Counted from the stretch's first letter, positions 42,501-55,600 are shown. The stretch is 64,000 bases of DNA from Mesostigma viride (GCA_009746045.1 RPFO01000909.1:28773-92772); one strand, 5' to 3'. A program made the numbers and translations. Notes: generated by a model from the letters alone, not told the origin.

Positions 42501-45500
42501 TATAGGCGAGGAGCACGACATCCGGGTGCGCAGCGTGGACACCTTGGAGAGCCTTGTGCAGCGGGGCGGACAGGTAAAAGGGGCCGAGGGGGTCACCTTG
42601 CTGGGTTCCCGTGCGGGAGGCGATGTCGGCGAACGTCCCATCCTCCATGAGGAAGGAGAGTTGAGTGGGTTCGCCGTAGCAGGCTGCTGTCCACGCAAGA
42701 AGGTCAGGGAACGCCTCGCTGACGGCCTCAAAGATGCTAGCCTTGGTGACAGCAGTGAACGCATTGTGGCAATCCAATAATTGCTTTAGCCGGCCATTGG
42801 AGTAAGGGGCTGCCAGAAAGAACCAGATTTATTACATATAAGTGATAAGCCCACGTGAAGGCCGTAGCCAATCTGAGATCAATCTAGTCTAGCTAGGCCA
42901 CCCGACACGGGGGCTAGGACATCACACTACCAGGGCCACTTCACCTGGGCCAGTCATGAGGACCTGGACATGTCATACCCCGCACCCCCCAACCTGGCCC
43001 TCGGCAGGCTGTCGCGTGACCCCGCCTACCGTAGCTCCCCGTGTCCCCTGCCGCTACCAGCGGCTCCAGCAGCCCAGCCAGGCGGCAATACAACAGGGGG
43101 AGCTAATAGTCTCCCTGAGCAGGATGATTTATCCCCAGGCCCAGCACACATTCCCTCACCCTAACAGGTGCAGCTCGTCGAGGGTGTAGACACGCCGAGT
43201 AAAACACAACCCCACGGCCCCGCCACACAGGTGGGTCCTTACACGCCCCCCCCCTCGTGGGGAGCGGGGAAAACGCAAAGGCAGAGCGGAGCCCGCAGCC
43301 TTACCGCGGGCGTAGCGGAGCCCGCGAGGGGAAACATTTTTCGGAAACCTGTCAACCCGTAGAGGGTTTTCCACGCGAATTCCCCGCACCCAAGCTGCCG
43401 CCTTGGATTCCCCTCCGTCTGTACGCCATGCCCCGTCATCCCGTTTTTATGTTTTTGCACCATGGCAGCACCCCAACGATGTAACATAGTAGTATGTAAT
43501 CGGGTGCCCGTTAAGGCACCGGACCCTACCCTCTCGTCTGCAGCACGAGGCTCCCCCTCCTCCATGCGTCGGGTAAAATTCTGCCCTTATATACTGCATG
43601 GACACTTCCCCCAACAACTCGTCACCTCGCCCTCCCCCACACCTCCCCATCTGGCCCCCCCGGCCGGGTGTTCCTACAGTAACGGGGAGGTAATACGCCA
43701 GGCGATCTGAATTTCATGTTTCGGCAGCTTGGACAACGCAATACTGTTTTACAGTGATTCCTGCACCATCTCACGATTTTTACCACCCACGTGCACTATT
43801 CCACAGCTCCCATCGACTGTGGCCGGGCCTGCCCAACTCATCTCGTGGCAGGAGATGATGTTCCATAGTGTCGGTCGGCGCCCAAATAATGCAGTGGAAA
43901 TCGAGTCCTGTACTTCGAAAAAAAAGGGGCCCCGCCACCTTCCTCCCTCGGCGGCCAAAAATTCAAGTCACTCTGGGCCCTCCCGAATCAACGGGAAGGC
44001 TGGTAGCCATCGACTAATTTGGGCTTGTGCCGCCATGGCCAGCCACCACCGAATTTTGATGGTTGCGACAGCTGCAAAGAGGCCGGGTTGCGGTACTGCC
44101 ACAACCCTAAGTAGCCGGACCGCCCTAAGGTGGCGCGAGCCAGCCCACTGACCAAAAGGCCAGTGGTGCCGTGACGCGCGCCAGCCCACTGACCAAAAGG
44201 CCAGTGGTGCCGTGGCGCGCGCCAGCCCACTGACCAAGAGGCCGGTGGCGCCGCGCCACCCCGGGTCCACACTACCCCCCCCTCACTGCTAGTTGGGCTG
44301 TCTACTGCGGCCGCCCCTCCCCCTTTGAGTTTGCCGCAAGTCATAGATAATACGAGCGTGAGCTCACAAAATCCACCTTCAGCGCCACATGGGTCGGATG
44401 CGTCTCTGGGTAGGCCTGAACTGTGTGCACGATGATGTCGGTGCCCCCTTTGGTGGCGACGCCAAGCTAGGCCGCGACGGACTCCTCAGTATCACTCCGG
44501 TTGGGGCAGAAGTAGGCCCGAAACTCGGGGGCCTTTTGGCGACAAATGACCTTACTCACCAGCTTGCGTAGGAACTCTCCGCAAGCAATGGGACGAACGC
44601 GGCCAGCAGGCGGGGGGACGTCGTCTTTCAGGAGGGCAATGAGGCGTGCCCCAGCCAGCCAAGGGCGCGTATATATGCAGAGGAGAGAAATTCTTAAGTT
44701 TCAATGCGTTGGGCAGGCTTGAGAACCACTCAGACTCCTCTGCATATACATGACCCTTATTTTCTGAAGGGTTCTTCCTCTTTTCAAGGCCTAATTCCAT
44801 ATGTTGCTTCATATGCCGCTCTCACCAAGGTAATTTATCATTATCAATTTCAATATATATGACCCTACATGCGCGGGAAACTATCCCTATACACAGCAGC
44901 AGCTCACTAAGTCCCACCATACTGCATGCAGGTGTGTCGCTGCATGGTGGGCCACTGCTCAGGTACACATACATATGTAGGTGGGCCATGATGTGCACGT
45001 GCCTCACAATATACGATGTGCCAGTTCATTTTCCGATACTCACCTGTGACCAATGGTGGGCCATACAGCATTCCACTATCAAAATAAACACAATTGTCAT
45101 GCTAATGTAATCTTACAGGTTAACCAGGCTTGTCAATGATCCCAGAGAAGCTGGGAAGGTTCCGCTGAGCTGCATCCCATTCATATGCCTGGAAACGGGA
45201 TGCCACAAGACATTACAAGCAAAAACAATGTACGATGTACGGTGTTATGCCAGCATTACCTGCACATATATTATGCCGTCCAAAAATATGACCTAGAGCA
45301 CTTCATGATTCTAGATCATTGGATTATTTATTAAGTCCCAGTGTCCACTGCCAGTGGTATGTATTTAGTAATAATAACAAACAAATCACAATATATATTT
45401 TCATATTTTAGTATCCATTTCTGGCCTTGCCTTGCTTTGCATGCATCACCACAAAACATCAAATTTATTACAATATGTGTGCTAGCTCTATGTATACGGT

Positions 45501-48500
45501 GGAATAACACAGACATGTCTACCAGATGGCAACACGGCCATCTGTATGCTAGGGTGAGCACACTATGTGAATGTGCAGGGCCAGCCCACAGCAGCTGTGC
45601 CCCTGCTCTACCCCTTTTGCCAGGGTGGGGGGTGGGAGGCAAAAGAAACAACCTGCTTCCCTAGAATGGAAGCCCACCTTTATAGCAACCACCTCTCCAG
45701 CCAACCCCTACCTGGGTGGCTGGGGTACGGGTGCCAGCACAAAAAATATTTTTTCTAAAATTATTTTTTCTTTTGGTGCTATACGGCGTTGCATTCTCCG
45801 CTCAGCAGGTTAGTCATAGATAAAATGAGCATAGCTCACCAAATCCATTTCTGGCCTTGCCTTGCTTTGCATGCATCACCACAAAACATCAAATTTATTA
45901 CAATATGTGTGCTAGCTCTATACGGTGGAATAACACAGACATGTCTACCAGATGGCAACACGGCCATCTGTATGCTAGGGTGAGCACACTATGTGAATGT
46001 GCAGGGCCAGCCCACAGCAGCTGTGCCCCTGCTCTACCCACATCTCCTTACATGGCTAACAGCCGAAAATACGTAGGACATGCAAAAAAGAAAACTTAAA
46101 CTACCTAGCTATGGGGGTACTTTGTCCCAACCCAGGTTCACCCTCGGGTTAGTTAAACCATTTCCCCCCTGACCTCCCACACAAGGGTGAGGTCAGTTGA
46201 TAGCTAAAAGACGAGAGATAAAAACAGGAGGACGTCAAAACTCGACGCCACCGAAGTGGCGCCGGAAAGCCGCTGGGTCAAAACCCAGGGCCTGAGCCCA
46301 GAGGGCGGGTGGGATGTCGCGCCCCAGGAGGCTGCGGTGGAGGCCAATGTAGCGCGTGACCGAGAGGGCCGAAGCCCACCGGCCGCGCAGCTGGATGGCC
46401 TCCGGCGACTCGCCAGCGATGGCGTCGTGCGTCGCCCCCCCATGCCGGAGGCTGTGAAAAGAAAACATCCCTGGGATGCCATGCGGGCCTGCACAGCCTC
46501 CCACTGCTGCCTAGCCTGGCTGTACGTTAAGCCCGAAAGAGGAGTGCATCCGGGGGCTGGCCAGCCGTCAGACGTCGCAGGAGCCACAAAGAAAGTGGAT
46601 CCCGGACGAGGACGTGCTGGGCCGCCCCCTGCGCAGTTTTGGGGTTGCGCAGCACAAGGGCACCGACCATGGGCCCTGGCTCGAGAAGGGGGTGGCCGGG
46701 ATGAGCCACATCCCGAACCCGCAGCCCTAGCGCCTCGCTAATGCGTAAATACTGCTGGAAAGCAATAATAATCAACGCACTCAAATGCACCTGTCGACGT
46801 GAAACTAGCAACAGGGCAGTGAAATAGCAAAGGCGCCAGGGCATAGGCGGAGGGCTGACAGCCGGAACAAGCCGCTGCCAACCTGCTAGCAGGCGGTCCG
46901 CCAGTACCCAATTCCGAACAATGTCGGGGTAGTACAGGTGCAGACAGGCCTTGGCATGCTGGCATAAGGTACGCCCCCGCCCGCCTCTGGCATGGTAGAC
47001 AGCAGAAATCCACTCACAGAAAATGGCTTCCGCGTCAGCTGGGTCGACAGGGCCAGGTGGCGCCCACGCCACGTAGACAGCCGCCGCACGCCGGTACGCT
47101 GGCAAGGTAGACACAGGGTTGACTGTGCCCTCCAAAAGTGCCAAGTCCCGAGGGCGTCGCGCCCCCTCAGGCCCAGGGTTGGGATGCACGTCACCACACC
47201 GGGTCAAGTCAGGAATCCAAGCGCCACGCCGACTGGCCTTGTCAGCTGGGTTGTGGTCGGTAGCCACCCAGACCCAGTGGCTCTGCATGTCGCCAGCCAG
47301 TGACAGAGCGCAGTAGCGCCGAACCAGCTGGTTGAGGCGGTAGGAAGACGACCGCCCTCTGACAAACGCCCCCACCACAGCACTGGAGTCTACGAGCCGG
47401 ACGACTCGCTTACCTCGACACGCCTTGGTCCGGCACGACCACTCGACCCCCTGTGTCGCAGCAATCGCCTCCTTGACGTTGATGTGGTTAGGCTGCCCCC
47501 GCCACCGGTAGGACAGTGCCGTACGCCAGTGGCCACTATCCAGCAGGCTGTAGTCCCCCTCCTCCATGCGCTCCAGGTCCCAGTCCTCCCCAGACGTTAA
47601 AGCTGTCGTCCGCCACCCCCGCGCTTCGCGCCGGGTCGCCAGCCGGGCACAATCGGCCCCAGGCAGGTCCCTGTAGACCACCCCACCGCCGGAGCCGCTC
47701 GCATCACTTGCGACGACCCGGTCAGAAAGGGGCCGGGCCCTGGCCGCCCTCAAAAAGGGGGCCAGGTCGATCGCCGCCTGAAGCTCCTGGCGGGCCCCCG
47801 CAGGGAGGCGCCAGCGGCGCCCAGGCAGGGAGGCATTCATGGCTGCTAGCAGCCGGTACGTCTCAGACCACACCGAAAGCATGGGGCGGCACAGCAGATG
47901 CATCCACACCCACTTCCCAAGCACAGAACTAAGTTCGCGGTAGTATGTAAACCCGCGATCTAAGATTCTATGAGTAGCAGCGATAACTGCCACCACACGC
48001 TCAGGAACAGGCACCACGTCACCATCTCTTTGGTGAATGACCCCACCGCCTGCACACCAGTCTGCTCTGCTGTCGCCCGTACCACCTTGTCAGACTTCTG
48101 CACCAGCCCAACAGCGGCGTAGGCAGCCTGAACACGATCTAGCTGCTGATTCACCCCATCCACCGACGCACAGTGGGTGAAATGGAGGTCATCGATCGTC
48201 ACAGCATGCATACCTTCCAGATCCTGCCGAGATTCGAAGCACGGCGAGGGCGCCAAGGGCGCAGCAGGGTCCTCCTCCAGCCTCAGCCGGACGGTCTCCC
48301 CCGCCTCGTTGGCCTCCGCCACCAGGATCAGCGCGGACATGTTGATGCTCAGCCCACGACTAGCCTCCAACGGCGGCTTGGGGCCACAGCGGTACAACAC
48401 AGACTGATGCACACACTGGGCCACGGCGACGGCCAGCTTGTTGCCCATTGGCCAGCACAACATCCACGGCCACACCTTCCGACGAGCCCCACTCAGGCCC

Positions 48501-51500
48501 ACCAGATCCGACCACACCGGCATCCACGCACAGTACCGCCGCATCCAAACTGGCAGGCGGAGTCTGTTGTAGTACGAATCCAAATCTGATACGCCCCCAA
48601 AAACATCCTCCCCAGCGCGCGTGGGCAAATCGCAAATCACGCCAAGGTGTGGTAAAAAAGCGGGCATAGGATCTGGTAGTGGCATGTTGCCACGCCGGTT
48701 GTCCACAATCAGCCGTATACGGCCGTCGGGCTTTCCGACCCCAAAAGTACCGTTCACCATAGGCGGCTCCTCCTCAAAAAATCCACCCAAAATCCCCCTC
48801 TCCACACACACCGTGCAAACCCGCGCGAACTCCTCCATGCTACACCCCCGCGAGATCCGCATCGACTTCTGCAAGATCCGCTCTGCTGGGCTCAGCGTCC
48901 GTACCATCCTACTCTCATCATTCAAAATTGCTCCCCAAGAGGGGGGTAGTAAGTTCAGCACATCCACTTGGCCACCTTCCCCCGGACCAGGCAAGCCAAG
49001 CGTGCGGCCACTAACGGTTCGTAAGGGGCTCCTTCAGCATATTCACCCCCATCCACTACAGATCCTGCCATTGCCGCTACGGAACCACCGTTCCGGCGGA
49101 CAAAGGACCTGCAAGCATCATCGATCCCATCTAGGGCCGCCTGCTGCAGAGGCCCGGGCACACGGGCTGAATCTACAGCAGGCGGGTCTCGCCCCCCCCC
49201 CCCATCCAGTTTAACGCCCTAACCGTCTGACAGGCTAGTGTGCGAGCATTAAAAGCCCGACTCATCCTATCGCGCCTACGGCCTGAGCGTACCTGCTGCC
49301 ACCAGTCACGAGGTGGCAGGGGTGCTGGAAGAGGTAGTGGAAGAAGGCACCGCTCCCTCACTTGTTGTTGTTGGACGGGCCGCCCTGCCCCTTCTTGCCG
49401 GGACCCTGCTCCAGCTTGTGCTGCAGCTTCCCCATGCTCATCGCCGCCCGCACCGCCGGAGACGCCAGCATTGCTCCACCCTCCTGGAATGGCAGCATTG
49501 CCGACGGAGTCCCCTTCCAACCCGTCGACCCCACATCCACCAGCTGGCATGCCGTGATCAGCTTTGCCAGGTACTCGGCTGCTGCCAGCTCCAGAATTAC
49601 TTCGGAGCGTGGCGTGGCCCAGTAGCCAAATTCTGTCACCATCGTGTCCAGAATTCCTGCCATCTGCAGGAGCAGCATCCTCCTCTCCCCGCTGGCTGAG
49701 CTGCCGTGCATCGTCAGCATTAACGATGCACGGATGACTTCCCCCCCACGCTCTCTGCGTAGTCCAGCATCCCGGCAGCACCGCCTCCAGCATGTTGCTC
49801 ACCAGGACCGGCACTGCATGCCCGCTCAGCGCCACCCCCTTCGTGCGCGCCAGCCTGCCAGCAGTCGCCGCTGCGGCTGGGCTTGCAGTTGCTGGAGTCT
49901 TTGCCTGGTCCAGCAGCTTCGACATGGCCGATATCAGGTCGCCAATATCTCCGCCAGTGCGGGCGTTGCCCGGCGGGATGGAAGCCCTCCCGCTGGCGTT
50001 GCATAGCCCGTCTCGGTCCCCAGCAGCCGACCTATGTTCGGTCTAGGTCCGCCACATCCTGGTCGATCGCCCCAGGGCGCCATCCTCCTCGCCAGCGCCC
50101 GGTCCACCATGCCCCGCCCCTCCGCTTCCACCTGCCGAAGGGGGAACACCCCCAGCTCCCACCCACCTGCTGACACTGGTGGATCCGGCTCTGCAATAGC
50201 CTCCCCCAGTTGCGCTGCTAGCACATCGGCCAGGGCCTCCTCCCCATCCCAGTCGCTGACAAACCCCCTTTTCTCCAACACGTCCATGACGTTCTTGGCA
50301 CGCCCCGGATTGAGCTTCTGGATCCGCTCTAGCCAATGCCCCTCCCCTAGGATCTTCTGGACCGCAGTTGCGGCCTCCTTTGGGGTGCATCCTTCCCTGG
50401 CTTCTTGCTTGAGCTTTGCTATGAAATTTCGCTCTGGGGCTGTCACTGAGGTCATGGTGGGTTATAATGCTTGATGTGTTATATTGCGTTTTGTTTTTTG
50501 TGATGTGGTCACTTGAGGTTCTCAGGCAAAAGAAACAACCTGCTTCCCTAGAATGGAAGCCCACCTTTATAGCAACCACCTCTCCAGCCAACCCCTACCT
50601 GGGTGGCTGGGGTACGGGTGCCAGCACAAAAAATATTTTTTCTAAAATTATTTTTTCTTTTGGTGCTATACGGCGTTGCATTCTCCGCTCAGCAGGTTAG
50701 TCATAGATAAAATGAGCATAGCTCACCAAATTAAACCCTAGAGATGTGCCCGTTTGCCAGCCATTTAATGTTGACTGGCCAATCTTCTGTAAACGGGGGT
50801 ATTAATTAATTAGGAATGCGTCCTTAATAATCGCTCTCGCCCACCGTATTTCTGGCCAATGATACTATTAGGGCTGAGGGCTGCTCAAGGGCTTGCCGTG
50901 TTCTTTCCGACGGTACTTTCCTTAGTATGTGTACAGGCACAAAGAATCAAAGATATTAGGTGCCCAAATTAGGATTAATTTTGGCACTACCTAATTGTGG
51001 TTGGTACGGCTTGTAGGGCCTGAGTACAGTATCTCGTGACATTCCTATTGTATGTAGCGCCAGGCAATCTGTTGGCGCCGAATATTCGCATCATTGTCTA
51101 TGTAGTGATCAATTGTTGTGGTGGCCACTGACGATGCCACTGTTGTTCAAGTCGAGAAACTTTTAAGTTGTTAAGTTAACACGTGCAGAAGTACTGTAAT
51201 GTGTGCAGCCGAGTCACGTTGGACATTTGTCAGGGATATCAACCCTCTTATAGCACAATTCGCCGATGATGATTTGTTCATTATTTGGTCGTTGGTAGCC
51301 AAGGCCTACAGACCTTTTTCGATTTAATAGACTAGATCATTACAATTCGTACGTTTGGACAACAAAAGTAACAAAATTCAAACTGTGGCATTTAGTTTGG
51401 CGTCGCGCCGCGCTGGTCGTTGATGTTCGCCATGAGGGCAATTTTTACTTGCCATGCGTATGTGGTCATTCGACATGCAAAACGTCGCTGGTTAAGTTAA

Positions 51501-52620
51501 CCAAGGAGCTAAGCTAGACCTCAGGCTGGGTGGGCATGCGGATGCATGTGGAAATGTGCGTGTGATGATCTGACAGTCAAACGGAGCGCCGTCACATCCT
51601 ACGGCTGTCATTGACAGTGAAGTTGTGCTACCGAGGTGGCATGACTATCCGGTGGCCGGGAGTTACCGGCACGGACGCCTAGTTAGGCGGGCATTCAGTG
51701 CTGGTGCCCAGTTGCCAGTTGGCACATCAGTTAGGTACCATTGCATTACCGAACGAGGCAACATACGTTTCCGTTGAAAATTCAAGTACTACGGGTGGCG
51801 CGCAAATTTCAGTGCATACGCCGAGCATATGGACTGATCCAGGACCGGATCGACCATTGAAGCCGACGGGCCCAAATCTGCCAAAATCTTTCACTTCACG
51901 AGTCACTACAGGATCTGTACGGCAAATGTGGGCCGACTTCCTGATTCCATGGACAAAGCATAGAACATTTTTTCTGCAAGACGACATGCTTTTAGACCAA
52001 CCTCGGAGCTATATACTGGTCGTGGCCGTGTTCGATGGCATGGAAGCTCTTGCTGTCGTTCAAACAGCGCTGTCAAGTCTGTTGGTTTTTAATTTTGACA
52101 GGACTCGCCCAGCATGTTTCCGCGTATTTCCTCCAGGAGTTATAACAGCTGTAATAACACTTGTGGAATGCGGTAGGGGAGGTCGGGCTAAAGGAAAACT
52201 TTCTATCGTTGTCATGCCACCATTCATGCTCCGTGTTTACATGCACGACAGTGTAAGACCCCTTCAAGAGACGTTTCTGCGATCATATACCGATTATTAG
52301 TTAAGCCACCGGTAGCACGGTAGAGAAATTTCACGCGCTTCTTGGGACGCCTACAAATAGGCTCAATGACGGCTACTGGGCAAACGAGTTACTATCTCGC
52401 CCCGACTAATCTATGAAACGTAAGTGTGCCGCCTTTCCTGTGCGCAAGTGTGGGGATCTCGGCGGGTCATTCGTTGTCACGTTTACGAAGCGTCTATCCA
52501 TGTGTTCCATGGAAAATGCAGTGTGCCTGGCATACGCAATGTGCTCAGATGCATGGGTGTGTTCGGCATTGGTCTCGGCCGCAGGTTGTCAGGCCCTGGG
52601 TCGCGATGCACAAAGCACGG

Positions 52621-52656
<36 letters not shown>

Positions 52657-55600
52657 ACTCTTTGTGTCCGTAGCCAGTGTTGCCGCTTTAGTTCTGATGT
52701 ATGACTTGCATCGCAGCACTTTGATATCAACACGGCTCACGTTACCAGATTACTAGCAACACTGGTAATAGATGTTGCGAACTGCATTAGCATACAAATT
52801 ATATTACAAATGCAAATAATCTGTATATAATAGTAATAATACAGTCATTCAAATGATGTCAGCATGAGCTGAAAATTTGGTGCTGTAAAATTCCCACCCT
52901 CTAGCACTCGGCAATATATTATTTGGACCTCTTGCACGAGAATCTGATTTTAAAGTGATTTTTTGCTTTAAAAAAGACGTATTTGGGGTGAAAATTTATA
53001 AGTGTACCGAAACGTGCTTATTTCCAAGGTGGTGCAAATTGGCTGGAATTACACTGTACTAGAAAGGGTGGGGATTTTATGGGAATGCATGGCAATGGTC
53101 ACAATGTGTTTGCCCATTGTCAGGACTGGGGAAAATATGCTAAATATAGCGTCTTTTCTATTTTTACCATATAACGGCCACAGGGTGGGAGACAGGGGGG
53201 TACTACCCCCCCCAAGTGGTTGATTTTTTTTTTATATAATATTTATGGTCCCCAATCATCACTGGATTTTTATCACATGCTTAGGCATGGCTTCTAGTTC
53301 AAAGTGCACTACGGGTATGTCTGGTCCCCTTGAAAAAAATGGAAGATCTATTTCCTCCAATATACCTTGGTAAACGCAACAAGTTTTGACGCACGTACGG
53401 AGAAAGAAACTAGCACTACTAGATATCATGAATGTCGAGATCTCGAACCACGATCCCCCCTTCATTGTCACATCAATCACTACACTGGTATCTTATCTTA
53501 GTAATGTCTGTTGGTTTATTTGTGGGAACATAGGCCCCCCACCATGCATACAGGTACTGTAGCTTAGACAATCAACTAGTTAACAAAAGCATGCGATAGA
53601 TAGCAGCTGCCACGAGTCGGATATGTACTGCAGTCGTATATATACCTTGAAAAGACAATAACAAGCAAACAGCAATTTGTAGCAAATACAACAAACATGA
53701 AGAAGCAACGACAGGCAGACAACAGCGCTACATGTAGTACCGCCCCCCGGAGGGCCCTGGGTACATCTAAACCGCCTTGAGCAGGGCCGCAATAAAATCG
53801 GGCTCCATGGGTGGAAATGCAGTTTACATGCAAGCTCTGCTTGGCGTGTACGAAACTGACATCAGCATCTGTCAAACTACTATAAGGGCTTACAAAGATG
53901 TAAGGGCCGTTAAGCTCCCAACGTCACTTGAAAGAAAGCCCCCTGTTAACAGTCCGCTACTTTCTCTGCAAGACGAGGCACGAAGTGACGCCAAGATTGG
54001 CAATTTGCAGCCAGTCCAACCAGTATGTGTGAATTACCCACATGAGAGCTAGTTAGTCATCAAGGGCAATCATGTATGTACAAGGGGCAGGCTGCATCAC
54101 TATTAATTAACTGGGTGCAGGCTGCATCACTATTAATTGCGGCATTAATTAATCAAGTAATATACACGTGACTGCGTCATTTCAATTGCGGCATGTCTAC
54201 CTATTTCTAAGCCCTAGAATATTCATGTCTTGATTTCTAGCTTATCGCCATGTGAGATACGTCATTTGTAGTGGTAAACGTGAAATGCAGCTTGGATCCA
54301 GCATGAAACGTTTATGGTATGGAATGTATAAATTGTTAGTGCAGACTATGAGTTACGTCAAGCTCTCATATATTGTGATGCGAATTGTCAGAGTCACGTG
54401 ATGTGCAAGATATTAAGTGACAAGGTTCCTGAGTGTCGTCATGTGTGTACTGTACCAAGTCCAATATTTTATCATTCGAATATCAGTCATACTTTAGTGC
54501 TGGCACATGGCACCGGTCTATCAGATTTTAGGTTACTGCCTGTGCAGTTATACGGTGGACTTATCCATAACACTTAGAGCATGCAGCCCATGCAAGCACA
54601 ATTGGTGATTTAACGTAACCAACTGTCCAGGATATGATTACATGCGTAATCTACCACACAATATTGATATGGATTATCTGCCACTGGCTCACAGTTGTGG
54701 CAGAAATCTAGTGCCATACCTGTGCTACTGTGGATAATTCATAAATAGTGCTATTGTGTATATATACCATCAGTGAGTTCAGCCTACCTTGGCTGATGGC
54801 TTGACGCACTTCTTTCATTCTTTCTCAGCATCTAACCTACTCCAGGTCCAATGCTTAATATATTTTCAGAATCCATTTCAGGCAAAAGAAACAACCTGCT
54901 TCCCTAGAATGGAAGACCACCATTTATAGCAACCACCTGTCCAGCCAACCCCTACCTGGGTGGCTGGGGTACAGGTGCAAGCACAAAAAATATTCTTTGA
55001 AAATTATTTTTTCTCTTTGTGCTTTACGGCGTTGCATTCTCCGCTCAGCAGGTTGGTCATATATAAAATGAGCATACAGTAGCTCACCAAATCCATTTCT
55101 GGCCTTCCTTTGCTAATTGCATGCATCACCACAAAACATCAAATTTATTACAATATGTGCGCTAGCTCTATTATACGGTGGAATAACACAGACATGTCTA
55201 CCAGATGGCAACACGGCCATCTGTATGCTAGGGTGAGCACACTATGTGAATTTGCAGGGCCAACCTAGCAGCTGTGCCCCTGCTCTAACCACATCTCCTT
55301 ACATGGCTATCAGCCCAATATACTATCTATGACATGCAAGAAAGAAAACCTTCTACCTACAGTAGGGGGGACTCTTTGTCCCGACCCAGGTTCACCCTCG
55401 GGTTAGTTATGTAAACCATTTTCCCCCTGACCTCCCTCGCAAGGGTACATAAGGTCACTAGATAGCTAAAAGACCAGAGATGAAATTTGGAAGACGTCAA
55501 AACTCGACGCCACCGAAGTGGCGCCGAGAAGCCGCTGGGTCAAAACCCAGGGCCTGAGCCCACAGGGCTGGCGGAATGTCCCGCCCCGGGAGGCTGCGGT

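Larger units (their letters stand above)
40612..44664 (-). mobile_element. 5'-truncated LINE, split by a later insertion
   Basis: The two LINE parts are 44664-44370 and 42775-40612. Removing the insert joins ALKVD to CHNAFTAV, restoring RT motif A. The order is RT fingers (RVRPIACGEFLRKLV), motif A, QGDPLGP (motif B), AYMDD (motif C), a CGSCG...H...C zinc-like knuckle, then a restriction-endonuclease-like region, and a 3' UTR ending TTATCATTCTCAATGAATAT. The 5' part of the ORF is missing. It lies in the L6-L5 intron. Confidence 0.85.
45413..50730 (-). mobile_element. YR retrotransposon copy 2 with complete split direct repeats
   Basis: Minus-strand order: A1 (50730-50524), gag-like ORF, RT-RNase H-recombinase, B1 (46039-45843), A2 (45843-45637), C-rich joiner (45636-45614), B2 (45613-45413). 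A1 and A2 look identical. B1 and B2 look identical except that TA became TATGTA at 45489-45494. This A1-ORFs-B1-A2-B2 layout is that of PAT and Kangaroo elements. Few frameshifts and near-identical repeats suggest a young insertion. It lies in the first recognised intron of the LRR-lectin gene. Confidence 0.9.
50731..54869. other. Intronic stretch, no recognised repeat family
   Basis: Holds two plus-strand open frames listed separately and a (GT)n tract at about 52621-52657. The rest is AT-rich, with no domain seen on either strand. Confidence 0.4.

Noticed and set aside
41688-42764. 358-residue ORF with proline and serine-rich start
   Set aside because: Its first part is the RT core in the wrong frame; only the part after the frame change near 42487 is LINE protein. 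It is covered by the LINE pseudogene entry.
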